From NCBI RefSeq assembly GCF_002209535.1, contig NZ_NJIG01000019.1, positions 39,825-103,824 of the forward strand: a stretch of DNA of 64,000 bases, read 5' to 3'. The translations under genes were made by a program, and so were the position numbers. Below, piece after piece: positions 33,955-42,014 of this stretch. The stretch comes from Achromobacter marplatensis (lineage in GTDB: Bacteria > Pseudomonadota > Gammaproteobacteria > Burkholderiales > Burkholderiaceae_B). The notes under the pieces were generated by a model. That model searched no databases. It saw only the letters and a program-made list of their open reading frames with translations, and was not told the DNA's origin. Position 1 is the stretch's first letter; each line of letters begins with the position of its first letter.

Positions 33955-35892
33955 CTAGCTGCCTGAGCCGCGCAATTTGCGCCATAGCGTGCTGCGGCTG
34001 ACACCCAATTTACGCGCCGCAGCGGCGTGATTGCCCCCGCACTCGGCAAGCACCGCTTGCGCGTACTCCCGCTCCCCCGATCGCCGCACAGACGTCAGCG
34101 TGGCGGCGTCATCCACGACCTGCCCGCCCGGCCTGTCCAGCAACGCCCGGATTGCCACCGCATCCAGCGGCGCATCTTGTTCCGCACACGCCATCGCAAT
34201 CCGCTGCGCCACGTTTTCCAGTTCGCGTCCATTGCCTGGCCAATCATGATCGGCCAGGGCGGCAGGTAAAACGTCCAACACCGCCTGTTCGAACTGGCCC
34301 AGGCCCGCGTCGCGCATCGCCTGCGACACGAATCGCCGCGACAACGCATCGACATCGGCCGGCCGCGACTTCAGTGGCGGCACGGCCACGCACAGCACCG
34401 CAATGCGGTAGTACAGGTCTTCGCGAAACGTGCCCTCGCGCACCATCGCCAACAGGTCGCGGTGCGTCGCCACGATGACGCGCAGGTCCACTGGCGTGGC
34501 GGTGACTGCGCCCACGCGCGTGATTTCGCGTTCCTGCAACACACGCAGCAAGCGGGTCTGCAGCGCAAAGGGTAGCTCCGCGATCTCGTCCAGGAACAAG
34601 GTGCCCTGATGCGCGGCTTCGACCAGTCCCGCTTTGCCCGACCGGCGCGCGCCCGTAAATGCCCCTTCCTCATAGCCGAACAGCTCACTTTCCAGCAGGC
34701 TTTCCGTCAACGCGCCGCAGTTGACCGCCACGAAGGCATGATGACGGCGCGGACTGGCGTGGTGCATGCCTTGCGCCAGCAGTTCCTTGCCGACCCCGCT
34801 TGGCCCGGTGATCAGCACCGTCGCCTCCCCGCGCGTGGCATAGATGCGGCACCGGCCAACCACGGCCTGCATCGGCGGCGACGCCTGCACGATCTGGTCC
34901 AGCGTGTAGCTCGCGCCCGCGCCCTTGCGGCGTTCGTGGCGGCGCAGCTTGTGGAATGCCTGCCGCACGTCGTTGGACTCGCGCAAGGTGTAGACCGCGC
35001 CTGCCACCACCCCGCCTTCGTGCAGCACCGAACTGTCCACCACCACCTGCCGCCCCTGGAAGGAGTACACGCCCGAACCGCCCCGCGCTGCGTTGCGCAA
35101 CGCCTGACCGGGATCCAGTTCCGGGACGCCTGCATTCAACGGCGCGCCGATCGCCAAGGGCGGGGCACTGCCCGTCAGCCTCTGCGCAGCCGGATTGGCC
35201 GCCACGACACGACCGCGCGCATCGACGGCGACGACCCCTTCATGCAAGTGCTCCAGGACGTTCGCCAAGGTAATGCGGCGCGATTTCTCGGCCTGCTGCG
35301 CCACCCCCAGGTTGATCGCGTCTTCCAGCGCCGCGTTGACCGAATGGCGCGAATACAGGAACACGCCGGCCATGCCTTGCTGCTGCGCAAGGTGCACGGC
35401 CAGACCAGCGCCAATCACGACCTGCACGCCCTCGGCCCGCAACGCCGCCACGGTATTGCGCGCGTCGTTCTCGGTGTCGTAGGCGCGCACGTCCAGCTTC
35501 AGGTCGAACTCCCGGATGAACTGCCGCATTTCCTCGGGCACATGCCGGTACAGCATCAATGCGATGCGGTCTGAAACCTGGCGCGCACGCGCCAACGCGG
35601 CCATGACGTCGTACCCGCCCACGCGTACGGCGACGACCGGAACGTCCAACTGCGACCGCAAATAATCGGCATTCGCGCCCGCCGTCAGGATCACGTCGCA
35701 AGATTCCGTGCGCAGCTTGGCGCGGATCATGTCTGCGGCGTCATCGAAATGGGCCTTCAGCATCTGCACGCGCGCGCGGTCCGCGTAGTCCGGCGCGCAA
35801 CGCTGCACCAGGGGCAGCAGCTCATAGGCGCTGACGGCCCAGATTGAAAGCGGGCTGGGAGTCGGGGCCGGGTAAGGCTGGTCGGCTGGCAT
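33955..35892 (-). CDS. sigma-54-dependent activator with PrpR-type sensor domain
   Basis: Transcriptional activator of 645 aa. Residues 15-190 match the PrpR N-terminal sensor domain (VILTAGANADYLRSQLDVPV, VVAVRVGGYDVMAAL). A PAS-like region follows (HLHEGVVAVDARGRVVAANP). The AAA+ domain has Walker A GPSGVGKE, the sigma-54 contact loop GAFTGA and Walker B GTLFLDEI. The end is a Fis-type HTH (NHAAAARKLGVSRSTLWRKL). PrpR activates propionate catabolism on sensing 2-methylcitrate, but no prp genes are near. The divergent Bug gene has a near-perfect sigma-54 promoter and is the evident target. The ligand is probably a small carboxylate. Confidence 0.92.
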   Translation of the reverse strand: MPADQPYPAPTPSPLSIWAVSAYELLPLVQRCAPDYADRARVQMLKAHFDDAADMIRAKLRTESCDVILTAGANADYLRSQLDVPVVAVRVGGYDVMAALARARQVSDRIALMLYRHVPEEMRQFIREFDLKLDVRAYDTENDARNTVAALRAEGVQVVIGAGLAVHLAQQQGMAGVFLYSRHSVNAALEDAINLGVAQQAEKSRRITLANVLEHLHEGVVAVDARGRVVAANPAAQRLTGSAPPLAIGAPLNAGVPELDPGQALRNAARGGSGVYSFQGRQVVVDSSVLHEGGVVAGAVYTLRESNDVRQAFHKLRRHERRKGAGASYTLDQIVQASPPMQAVVGRCRIYATRGEATVLITGPSGVGKELLAQGMHHASPRRHHAFVAVNCGALTESLLESELFGYEEGAFTGARRSGKAGLVEAAHQGTLFLDEIAELPFALQTRLLRVLQEREITRVGAVTATPVDLRVIVATHRDLLAMVREGTFREDLYYRIAVLCVAVPPLKSRPADVDALSRRFVSQAMRDAGLGQFEQAVLDVLPAALADHDWPGNGRELENVAQRIAMACAEQDAPLDAVAIRALLDRPGGQVVDDAATLTSVRRSGEREYAQAVLAECGGNHAAAARKLGVSRSTLWRKLRGSGS

Positions 35893-36008
35893 GGTGATGT
35901 CTCATTTTTGAATGCTTGTGTTTCAAATATAGATCAACCGGGATTACCAAAAACGCCTGCCGCTTAAAAAAGCCTTTCTTATCAATGCCCCTGAACGTCC
36001 CGCACCAC

Positions 36009-36024
36009 TGGCACGGGTTTTGCA
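36009..36024 (+). promoter_or_regulatory. sigma-54 (-24/-12) promoter
   Basis: TGGCACGGGTTTTGCA matches the consensus TGGCACG-N4-TTGCA exactly, with the -24 GG at 36010-36011 and the -12 GC at 36022-36023. It lies 47 bp before the Bug-protein ATG and points towards it. The divergent gene encodes a sigma-54 activator. An inverted repeat TTTGAA-N9-TTCAAA (35907-35927), about 85-100 bp upstream, is a candidate activator-binding site. Confidence 0.9.
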
Positions 36025-36070
36025 TGGCTTGCCTGACTCTGAATGCAGAGCACAAGACCAGGAGACCTCC

Positions 36071-37051
36071 ATGCAACGCAGACATTTTCTTGGGGCGGGG
36101 TTGGCATTGCCCGCCCTGCCCGCCTTGTTCAACACCGCCCGCGCCGCCCCTGCCTACCCGGCCTCGCCGATCACCTTGATCGTGGCGTATGTGGCTGGCG
36201 GCAGCACGGATCAGCGCGCGCGCCAATTCGGCGCGTTCATGGCGCAGGCGCTTGGCCAGCCCGTGATCGTGCAGAATCGCCCCGGCGCGGCAGGCAATAT
36301 CGGCACCGAGGCCGTCGCCCGGGCGAAACCCGACGGCTACACCCTGGGCATGGGCAACCTGGCCCCGTTGTCGGTCAATCGCAGCCTGATGCCGGCCGGC
36401 GGGTTCGATCCCGTGTCGTCACTGACGATGATCGCGTTGATCGAGCGCGGCCCGTTGATGCTGGTCGTCAATGCGGACTCTCCCCATCGCGACGTCCCGT
36501 CGCTGCTAGCAGCCGCCCGCGCTAAGCCTGGCGGTTTTTCCTACGGATCCAGCGGCGTGGGCAGCGCGCACCACCTGTCGGGTGAACTGTTGAAAAGCCT
36601 GACCGGTGCGCCTGTGACGCACGTGCCTTACAAGGGCGGCGCCGCGGCGGTCACCGACCTGATCGGCGGCCACCTGGATTTCCTGTTCGAACCCATGTAC
36701 TCCGCGATTCCCTACACGCGGTCCGGAAAGCTGCGCGCGCTGGCGATCACAAGCGAACACCGCTCGCCGATCGCGTCCGACGTGCCCACCATGGCGCAAG
36801 CGGGCGTGCCGGGCTTTCACATGGAAAACTGGCAAGGGCTGATCGGCCCCGCCGGCATGCCGCCCGCCGTGGTCCAGCAGCTGAACGAGGTGGTGAACCG
36901 TGCCCTGCAAGACCCAGCCATCCGCGAACAGATGCTGGCCCAAGGCAATGAATTGGGCGGCGGCACGCCCCAGGAATTCACCGACCTGGTGCGTGCTGAA
37001 TCCATCCGATGGCAGGCACTGATCGCCCGGACGGGCATCGCCGTGAACTAG
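36071..37051 (+). CDS. Bug-family binding protein, sigma-54-controlled
   Basis: Periplasmic binding protein of 326 aa. The N-terminus QRRHFLGAGLALPALPALF is Tat-like (RRHFLG). The mature part has YPASPITLIVAYVAGGSTDQ, VIVQNRPGAAGNIGTEAVAR and FSYGSSGVGSAHHLSGELL, the three Bug/TctC signatures. The ATG has AGGAGACC upstream, and the longer frame from 36020 overlaps the promoter. It is transcribed from the sigma-54 promoter and probably together with the oxidoreductase gene 74 bp downstream. It may deliver ligand to a transporter encoded elsewhere or act in sensing together with the PrpR-like activator. Confidence 0.9.
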   Translation: MQRRHFLGAGLALPALPALFNTARAAPAYPASPITLIVAYVAGGSTDQRARQFGAFMAQALGQPVIVQNRPGAAGNIGTEAVARAKPDGYTLGMGNLAPLSVNRSLMPAGGFDPVSSLTMIALIERGPLMLVVNADSPHRDVPSLLAAARAKPGGFSYGSSGVGSAHHLSGELLKSLTGAPVTHVPYKGGAAAVTDLIGGHLDFLFEPMYSAIPYTRSGKLRALAITSEHRSPIASDVPTMAQAGVPGFHMENWQGLIGPAGMPPAVVQQLNEVVNRALQDPAIREQMLAQGNELGGGTPQEFTDLVRAESIRWQALIARTGIAVN

Positions 37052-37125
37052 CGGCGCGCGATTTGAGGGCCAACCGCCCTACCTTTGAACACAGCAAGAC
37101 TCGACACACAGCAGCGGAAACCATC

Positions 37126-38127
37126 ATGAGAGCCATTTCTATCGAACAATACGGCGGCCCCGAGGTCCTTCAATGGCGGCGGGACGCGCCCGTCCCCGAA
37201 CCCGGCCCGGACGAGGTCCTGGTACGCGTCGCGTATGCCGGCGTCAACTTCATGGACATCCACACGCGTCAAGGCAAGTACGCCGCGTCTCGCACCTACC
37301 CCGTGCGCTTGCCGTGCACCCTGGGCATGGAAGGCGCGGGCCGCGTCATCGCCGTCGGCCACAACGTAACGACGGTGAAGGCCGGCGATCGCATCGCCTG
37401 GTGCATCGCCTGGGGCAGCTACGCGGACTATGCGCGCATCCCCGCCGCCCGGTGCGCGCGGCTGCCCGACAGCGTTGCGTACGATGTGGCGGCGGCAGCG
37501 ATCTTCCAGGGAAGCACCGCCCACTATCTGGTGCAGGACGTCGCGCAACTGCAAGCCGGCGCAACGTGTCTCATCCATGCGGCATCCGGCAGCATCGGGC
37601 AGCTATTGGTCCAGTGGGCCAAGCATCTGGGCGCGACCGTCTACGCCACCGCCAGCAATGCGGAAAAGTGCAGCGTCGCCATGGCGCGCGGCGCGGATGC
37701 CGCCTTCCTCTATGGTGACGGCCAGTTCGCCGACGACGTCCTGGAAGCGACCGCGGGCCGCGGCGTGGACGTGGTGTTCGATTCCGTGGGCCGCAAGACG
37801 CTGCGCGACAGCTTCCGGGCGACGCGCACACGGGGCCTGGTCGTCAATTACGGATCCGTGTCGGGTTCATTGCAGGACCTGGATCCCATCGAACTCGGCG
37901 AAAGCGGATCGCTGTTCCTCACCCGTCCCAGGCTGGCCGATCACATGCAGGATGCTCAGACCGTGCAACGCCGCGCCGATGCGGTGTGGGCCGCCCTGGC
38001 CTCCGGCGCGTTGACGATGGAAATCGCCGGACGCTACACGCTGGAGACGGTCGCCCAAGCCCACGAACGCATCGAAAGCCGCGTGCAGATCGGCAAAGCG
38101 GTGGTGGAAATCGATCGCGGCGCGTAG
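37126..38127 (+). CDS. quinone oxidoreductase-type (MDR family) dehydrogenase
   Basis: Cytosolic NADPH-dependent oxidoreductase of 333 aa in the zinc-free quinone oxidoreductase branch of the medium-chain dehydrogenase superfamily. Features are AYAGVNFMDIHTRQGKY, LGMEGAGRVIAVGHNVTTVK, FQGSTAHYLVQDVAQLQAG and the NADPH motif HAASGSIGQLLVQWAKHLGA, with the glycine pattern partly altered (A-x-G-x-x-G). No structural zinc cysteines are seen. The ATG gives a standard QOR start (MRAISIEQYGGPEVL). It follows the Bug gene on the same strand and may share the sigma-54 promoter. The true substrate is unknown. Confidence 0.86.
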   Translation: MRAISIEQYGGPEVLQWRRDAPVPEPGPDEVLVRVAYAGVNFMDIHTRQGKYAASRTYPVRLPCTLGMEGAGRVIAVGHNVTTVKAGDRIAWCIAWGSYADYARIPAARCARLPDSVAYDVAAAAIFQGSTAHYLVQDVAQLQAGATCLIHAASGSIGQLLVQWAKHLGATVYATASNAEKCSVAMARGADAAFLYGDGQFADDVLEATAGRGVDVVFDSVGRKTLRDSFRATRTRGLVVNYGSVSGSLQDLDPIELGESGSLFLTRPRLADHMQDAQTVQRRADAVWAALASGALTMEIAGRYTLETVAQAHERIESRVQIGKAVVEIDRGA

Positions 38128-38205
38128 CGCCGGCCTTGGCGGACGGATGCGGCAGACTGACGGTTAACATTGGCCGACTCATCAGAGTCGAACAACCGGA
38201 AAACC

Positions 38206-38709
38206 ATGGAACTCACCCTACCCTCCAGTCTTTTGAAGCCCCTTGAACGCGAGGCCGCCGATGCCCAACGCACGCTGCATGCGCACATCCTGAAGAAGCT
38301 GGAAGCCGTCACCCCGCCCGTCGAGGCCATCGACCCCAAGGTGCTGAAGGCGGGCTTGCCGCAATTGGTGGACTATCTGTCGCGGCTGCCCGGAACGACC
38401 GTGCTGTCCTCTAAAGTCACGCCCGACGCGTATTGGTGGGTCAAGCTGACCATCGACCTGCAGCACCCGCTGGCCTGGCAAGTCGTGCAGGAGCTGGGGT
38501 TCGTGTTGAACGACGCGTCCGTGCATGACAAGCTGCCGACCGTGTTCAAACCCGTATCCCCCCCTCCCTACCTGAACGGCGGTCCGCAGGAGTTCCTGTC
38601 CTGGGTGATCGAATCTACCTACAACTACATTGACCCCGCATGGATCGCGCAGACGCTGGAAGGCTATCTGCCCCGTCCGGTGGATGACTTGGCCAAGTGG
38701 AACGCATGA
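38206..38709 (+). CDS. unknown protein, coupled to next gene
   Basis: Unrecognised soluble protein of 167 aa. It starts MELTLPSSLLKPLEREAADA, a likely amphipathic helix, then has aromatic-rich stretches (TPDAYWWVKLTIDLQHPLAW, ESTYNYIDPAWIAQTLEGYL). No signal peptide, membrane helix or catalytic motif was seen. The ATG at 38206 is preferred over a TTG at 38170. Its stop overlaps the ATG of the next unknown gene (ATGA), so the two products are probably made together and may interact. Confidence 0.65.
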   Translation: MELTLPSSLLKPLEREAADAQRTLHAHILKKLEAVTPPVEAIDPKVLKAGLPQLVDYLSRLPGTTVLSSKVTPDAYWWVKLTIDLQHPLAWQVVQELGFVLNDASVHDKLPTVFKPVSPPPYLNGGPQEFLSWVIESTYNYIDPAWIAQTLEGYLPRPVDDLAKWNA

Positions 38710-39146
38710 GCGAAGACATCGAAGCCGAATTCCAACCGCTGCCCGCCAGCATGCTGGAACACATGCAATCGCGGCGCGCCCTTCTCCATGCGTGGATCGC
38801 CCACAGCTTTCCCGGCGACGAACTGCGCCATACCGCCGCAGACTTCGACCTGCTGCAACGCATCGTCGATGCCGGCATCCTGACCGCCGAAGACGTGGCC
38901 GACTGGGAAGCCATGGGCATCGCGTTCGGTGATGGTTTGACGACATTGGTCCCCGGCCTGGCCTGGGCGCAGGTCACCGATCAATTTGGCACCGATGCGG
39001 TCCTGCGATACCGGCAGACGAGCCTGCAGATCGGCGTCGTCACCATGTTGCTAAAACGTGCCGAGGAAGACGAGGCGATCGACATTGCGCACATGGCGCA
39101 ATGGCTGCAGGCGTTCATCGAAGAAAAGGCCCACGAGTACCAATAG
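38706..39146 (+). CDS. unknown protein, DUF3806-like
   Basis: Soluble, mostly helical, acidic protein of 146 aa. The middle GIAFGDGLTTLVPGLAWAQV followed by TDQFGTDAVLRYRQTSLQIG resembles DUF3806, a family of unknown function found beside small-protein modules; the match is by eye and tentative. The start overlaps the stop of the preceding gene by 4 bp. No signal peptide is seen. Together with the preceding gene it forms a compact pair between the sigma-54 unit and a DUF1294 membrane protein. Confidence 0.65.
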   Translation: MSEDIEAEFQPLPASMLEHMQSRRALLHAWIAHSFPGDELRHTAADFDLLQRIVDAGILTAEDVADWEAMGIAFGDGLTTLVPGLAWAQVTDQFGTDAVLRYRQTSLQIGVVTMLLKRAEEDEAIDIAHMAQWLQAFIEEKAHEYQ

Positions 39147-39148
39147 GA

Positions 39149-39616
39149 ATGCCACAGCCCCCTGCCAAAAACACGAATTCCAGGCAGTTGAATCAGGCGC
39201 CAGCCCGACGCGTATCAGAGCGTCCCCCAAGGCGCAAAAACAGCCCGCAATTGCTGGTGGCGGCGGCGTTCGTGTTCGCCTATGGGCTGGCGGCCTTGAT
39301 GTGGCGGGTGCCGATCGCGGTAGGACTGGGCTATCTCGTGCTGAGTGCGCTCACGTTCACGGTCTACGCCGTCGACAAGGCGGCCGCCCGCGCCAACCGG
39401 TGGCGGGTTTCCGAGAAGACATTGCATCTGCTGGCGCTGGCCGGAGGCTGGCCCGGTGCGTTGATCGCGCAGGAATGGCTGAGGCACAAGTCGGTGAAAC
39501 CGGCCTTCCGCGCCGTGTTCTGGGTCACGGTGGCGGTCAACATCGCGGCCTTTGTGTTTCTGGCTTCGCCCTACGGCAGATCGCTGCTGGCGCCGTACGT
39601 GCCGGCGCTGGCCTGA
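39149..39616 (+). CDS. DUF1294 membrane protein
   Basis: Small inner-membrane protein of 155 aa. A basic, proline-rich N-terminus (about 35 residues) precedes three to four hydrophobic helices. The DUF1294 signature is present in TFTVYAVDKAAARANRWRVS, LLALAGGWPGALIAQ and HKSVKPAFRAVFW. Many homologues carry an N-terminal cold-shock domain, which is missing here. The ATG lies two bases after the stop of the preceding gene, so it may be on the same transcript. Function unknown. Confidence 0.8.
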   Translation: MPQPPAKNTNSRQLNQAPARRVSERPPRRKNSPQLLVAAAFVFAYGLAALMWRVPIAVGLGYLVLSALTFTVYAVDKAAARANRWRVSEKTLHLLALAGGWPGALIAQEWLRHKSVKPAFRAVFWVTVAVNIAAFVFLASPYGRSLLAPYVPALA

Positions 39617-39732
39617 CGGCATCTCGCAGGCGGCAATTTTCAGAAAAATCCTACAAAGCCTGATGCGCCATCCGATATGTCGAGGACAGCAAACCCAATA
39701 CGCTGTGGGCATTTATTGGGTTACGGAAGCGC

Positions 39733-40548
39733 ATGCTCAAACACCTCGACATCCCCAAGGCCGCCTTATTGCTGTTCCTGCTTGTTTTTTGCCACAGCGC
39801 TTTCGCCGTGCAGATCGAAACCACTGAAAGCAGATACGAAGCGGGCGGGGTAAGGCATTTCTTTGTCGTGTCCAGCTGGACGGCAGGGGAAGGCACATTC
39901 TGCAACGACATGAGTGCCGTAACGTGCACCCTTTACCTCGCAGGAGCAAAACGGCCCGGCGACTACCAAGGCCTGATACTTGGCACCAATTATTGGCGGG
40001 TCAAACCCACGACATCGATGGATACCGTGTATTCGCAGATGACGGGGTTCGCCATCCCACACCGAGGCTCCATATTCGTCCCCAAAGGCACTCAGACGAC
40101 GAGCGAGTTCTGCATTAGCTTTGCCCAGGGATATGCATATTCAAATACGGGAGGCATCATCTTCCCCGTCGGCCCATGCGTCAAAGTCAAGACTCCCGCG
40201 CTGCAATGCGACATCACGGGAAATACCTCGATCAATCATCGTGACGTATTTGATGACGCCATCAACGGCAACGAAGCGACGACCCGGTTGCAGCTGACAT
40301 GCACCGGCATCTCCCAAGCGGTGGCCACCGCAGCCAAAGAAGACGCCTTGGGCGTCAAGCTTAGAAGCGACGGCAGCCTGTACTCGGTTCTCACGATCAA
40401 CGGACAGCCCGCCGCGGCAGGCGTGAAAATCAAAGTCGACGAAAGCCTGCCCGCGAACATCAATCTGAAATCGACTCTGAGCCAGAAGAAGGAAGTCGCG
40501 CCTGGCGAGTTCTCCGGATCAACAGTGCTGACGATATCCCTGCCGTAG
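39733..40548 (+). CDS. orphan fimbrial tip adhesin-like protein (MrpH-type)
   Basis: Exported protein of 271 aa. Residues 1-25 form a signal peptide (FLLVFCHSAFA). The N-terminal domain (about 26-150) has four Cys, likely in disulfides, and several His. The C-terminal domain (about 155-271) has a pilin-like pattern: LQCDITGNTSINHRD, TTRLQLTCTGISQ (a disulfide pair) and the final GEFSGSTVLTISLP, as in donor-strand-exchange pilins and adhesins of the MrpH type. No usher, chaperone or major pilin gene is within reach. Base composition is visibly lower in GC than its neighbours and a tRNA gene lies 120 bp away, both signs of transfer. The adhesin call is by overall pattern. Confidence 0.65.
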   Translation: MLKHLDIPKAALLLFLLVFCHSAFAVQIETTESRYEAGGVRHFFVVSSWTAGEGTFCNDMSAVTCTLYLAGAKRPGDYQGLILGTNYWRVKPTTSMDTVYSQMTGFAIPHRGSIFVPKGTQTTSEFCISFAQGYAYSNTGGIIFPVGPCVKVKTPALQCDITGNTSINHRDVFDDAINGNEATTRLQLTCTGISQAVATAAKEDALGVKLRSDGSLYSVLTINGQPAAAGVKIKVDESLPANINLKSTLSQKKEVAPGEFSGSTVLTISLP

Positions 40549-40639
40549 GCGGCCTATCTTGCCGCGCGAGACATCGATCCTCACGCGCCGGGCTGAGGTC
40601 GGAGTGGTCACTGGGGGCCCAAGGCGGACCCAAACCACT

Positions 40640-40663
40640 CGCGTCTTTGATCGCGTCTTTGAT
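40640..40663. repeat. tandem 12-bp duplication beside tRNA
   Basis: CGCGTCTTTGAT occurs twice in direct succession, ending four bases before the CCA end of the minus-strand tRNA gene, so it lies in the tRNA trailer. It may be a slippage product or the trace of an integration event. Confidence 0.7.
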
Positions 40664-40667
40664 TTGA

Positions 40668-40742
40668 TGGCGCGCCCGACAGGAATCGAACCTGTATCAA
40701 GAGCTTCGGAAACTCTCATTCTATCCATTGAACTACGGGCGC
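40668..40742 (-). tRNA. tRNA-Arg (anticodon CCG)
   Basis: On the minus strand the sequence folds as a cloverleaf: acceptor GCGCCCG with CGGGCGC, anticodon stem AGAGT/GCTCT around loop TTCCGAA (anticodon CCG), and T arm CAGG-TTCGATT-CCTG. The discriminator G and an encoded CCA end at 40668. It reads the arginine codon CGG. It is a lone tRNA gene divergent from the cytochrome gene. Confidence 0.95.
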
Positions 40743-40973
40743 AGCGCAAGGAGGCGACATTGTACCTAGTTTTCGATAGCGTGCATGAAGTGGATCAAAT
40801 CTTCCGTCAATCTCATCGAAAACCCCCGCAGCTTCATTGGACGTCCGTCCGTGACACCGTTATATAATCCAGCGTTTGCTTGCAGGCGGATGCGTCACCG
40901 GTTCGCCGATTTGTGCAGTTACTGATTTTCTGTTGCCGCCGCCAGGCGCCCCACCCGTTAGCAGGATTTGGTC

Positions 40974-41885
40974 ATGAGCAACGAGCAGGAACACATAGAA
41001 GAGCACGCCTCCCCCATCAAGACCCCCAAGCAACTGGTCGTCACGATCGTCCTATCTTTCGTGATCCCAATCGCCATCATCATCCTCCTGGTGAACATGG
41101 TGGTCTCCGGCACCAAGGTCGGCGCCGGCTCCGATACCCTGACCGAAGAAGCCGTCACCAAGCGCATCGCGCCGGTCGCGGGTTTTGCGCTGGTCGATGC
41201 CAACGCCCCCAAGGTCTTCAAGACGGGCGAACAGGTCTTTGCCGCGGTCTGTACGGCCTGTCACACCGCCGGTATCGCCGGCGCACCCAAGATGGGCGAC
41301 AACGCGGCCTGGGCGCCGTTCATCAAGTCCGGCTACGACACGATGCTGAACGTGGCCTTGCACGGCAAGGGCGGCATGCCCGCCAAGGGCGGCAACCCCA
41401 CGCTGTCCGACTATGAGGTTGCGCGCGCGGTGGTCTATATGGCCAACAAGTCCGGCGCCTCGCTGCCCGAACCCGCCGCGCCCGCCGAGGAAGGCGCGAA
41501 GAAGGAAGCAGACGCGGCGCCTGCTGCCGCGCCCGCTCCTGCTGCGGCAGCGCCTGCTGCCGTCGCGGCTGCCCCGGCTGCTGCGGCACCGGCCGCCGCC
41601 GCTCCCGCTGCCGCGCCCGCCGCGCCTCAGGCCGCCGCCGTCAACCCGGCCGGCGAGAAGCTCTACAAAAGCGTCTGTTTCGCCTGCCACGCCACCGGTG
41701 TCGCCAACGCACCCAAGTTCGGCGATAAGGCCGCCTGGGATCCCTATATCAAGACCGGCATGGACGCCATGGTCAAGGTCGCCATGCAAGGCAAGCCGCC
41801 GATGCCCCCGAAGGGCGGCGCGGCCAACGCGTCGGAAGACGACATCCGCGCAGCCGTGCAATACATGGTGGACGCCGCCAAATAA
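40974..41885 (+). CDS. membrane-anchored diheme cytochrome c5-type protein
   Basis: Electron carrier of 303 aa. A cytosolic N-tail (about 20 residues) is followed by one membrane helix (LVVTIVLSFVIPIAIIILLV), so both heme domains are periplasmic. Domain 1 has the heme site VCTACH with the later axial Met in GKGGMPAKGG. Domain 2 has VCFACH with Met in KPPMPPKGG. They are joined by a linker of about 60 residues made of Ala and Pro. The two domains are alike (GAPKMGDNAAWAPFIKSG and NAPKFGDKAAWDPYIKTG), so the gene arose by domain duplication. The ATG has GCAGGA upstream. A strong terminator follows. Confidence 0.92.
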   Translation: MSNEQEHIEEHASPIKTPKQLVVTIVLSFVIPIAIIILLVNMVVSGTKVGAGSDTLTEEAVTKRIAPVAGFALVDANAPKVFKTGEQVFAAVCTACHTAGIAGAPKMGDNAAWAPFIKSGYDTMLNVALHGKGGMPAKGGNPTLSDYEVARAVVYMANKSGASLPEPAAPAEEGAKKEADAAPAAAPAPAAAAPAAVAAAPAAAAPAAAAPAAAPAAPQAAAVNPAGEKLYKSVCFACHATGVANAPKFGDKAAWDPYIKTGMDAMVKVAMQGKPPMPPKGGAANASEDDIRAAVQYMVDAAK

Positions 41886-41897
41886 ATCGGCACGCCC

Positions 41898-41932
41898 AAG
41901 AAAAAGCCCCTTTCAAAGGGGCTTTTTCTTTT
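41898..41932 (+). terminator. intrinsic terminator after cytochrome gene
   Basis: AAGAAAAAGCCCCTTT and AAAGGGGCTTTTTCTT are perfect inverse arms (41898-41913 and 41915-41930) around one central base. The GC core sits next to a T-rich right side, as in a standard Rho-independent terminator, and the A-rich left side makes it usable from both directions. Confidence 0.92.
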
Positions 41933-41939
41933 GCTGCGT

Positions 41940-42004
41940 GATGGGTTACGCGCGGCAATCGTCCATGTGCGTGGGCAGACCGGAACGCGCTTCACCCATC
42001 CTAC
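41940..42004. repeat. GTAGGATGGG palindromic element, partial copy 4
   Basis: A short form of the element, containing only the inner arm GATGGGTTACGCGCG and the outer right arm CGCTTCACCCATCCTAC. It lies between the cytochrome terminator and the end of the minus-strand dehydrogenase gene. Copies 2 and 4 are complementary truncations, one lacking the right end and one lacking the left. Confidence 0.75.
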
Positions 42005-42014
42005 GGGCGGTGAA

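Noticed and set aside
33955..35892. True propionate regulator PrpR controlling 2-methylcitrate genes
   Set aside because: The sensor domain is of PrpR type, but no prpB, prpC or acnD genes are nearby and the sigma-54 promoter faces a Bug protein gene, so the name was not used.
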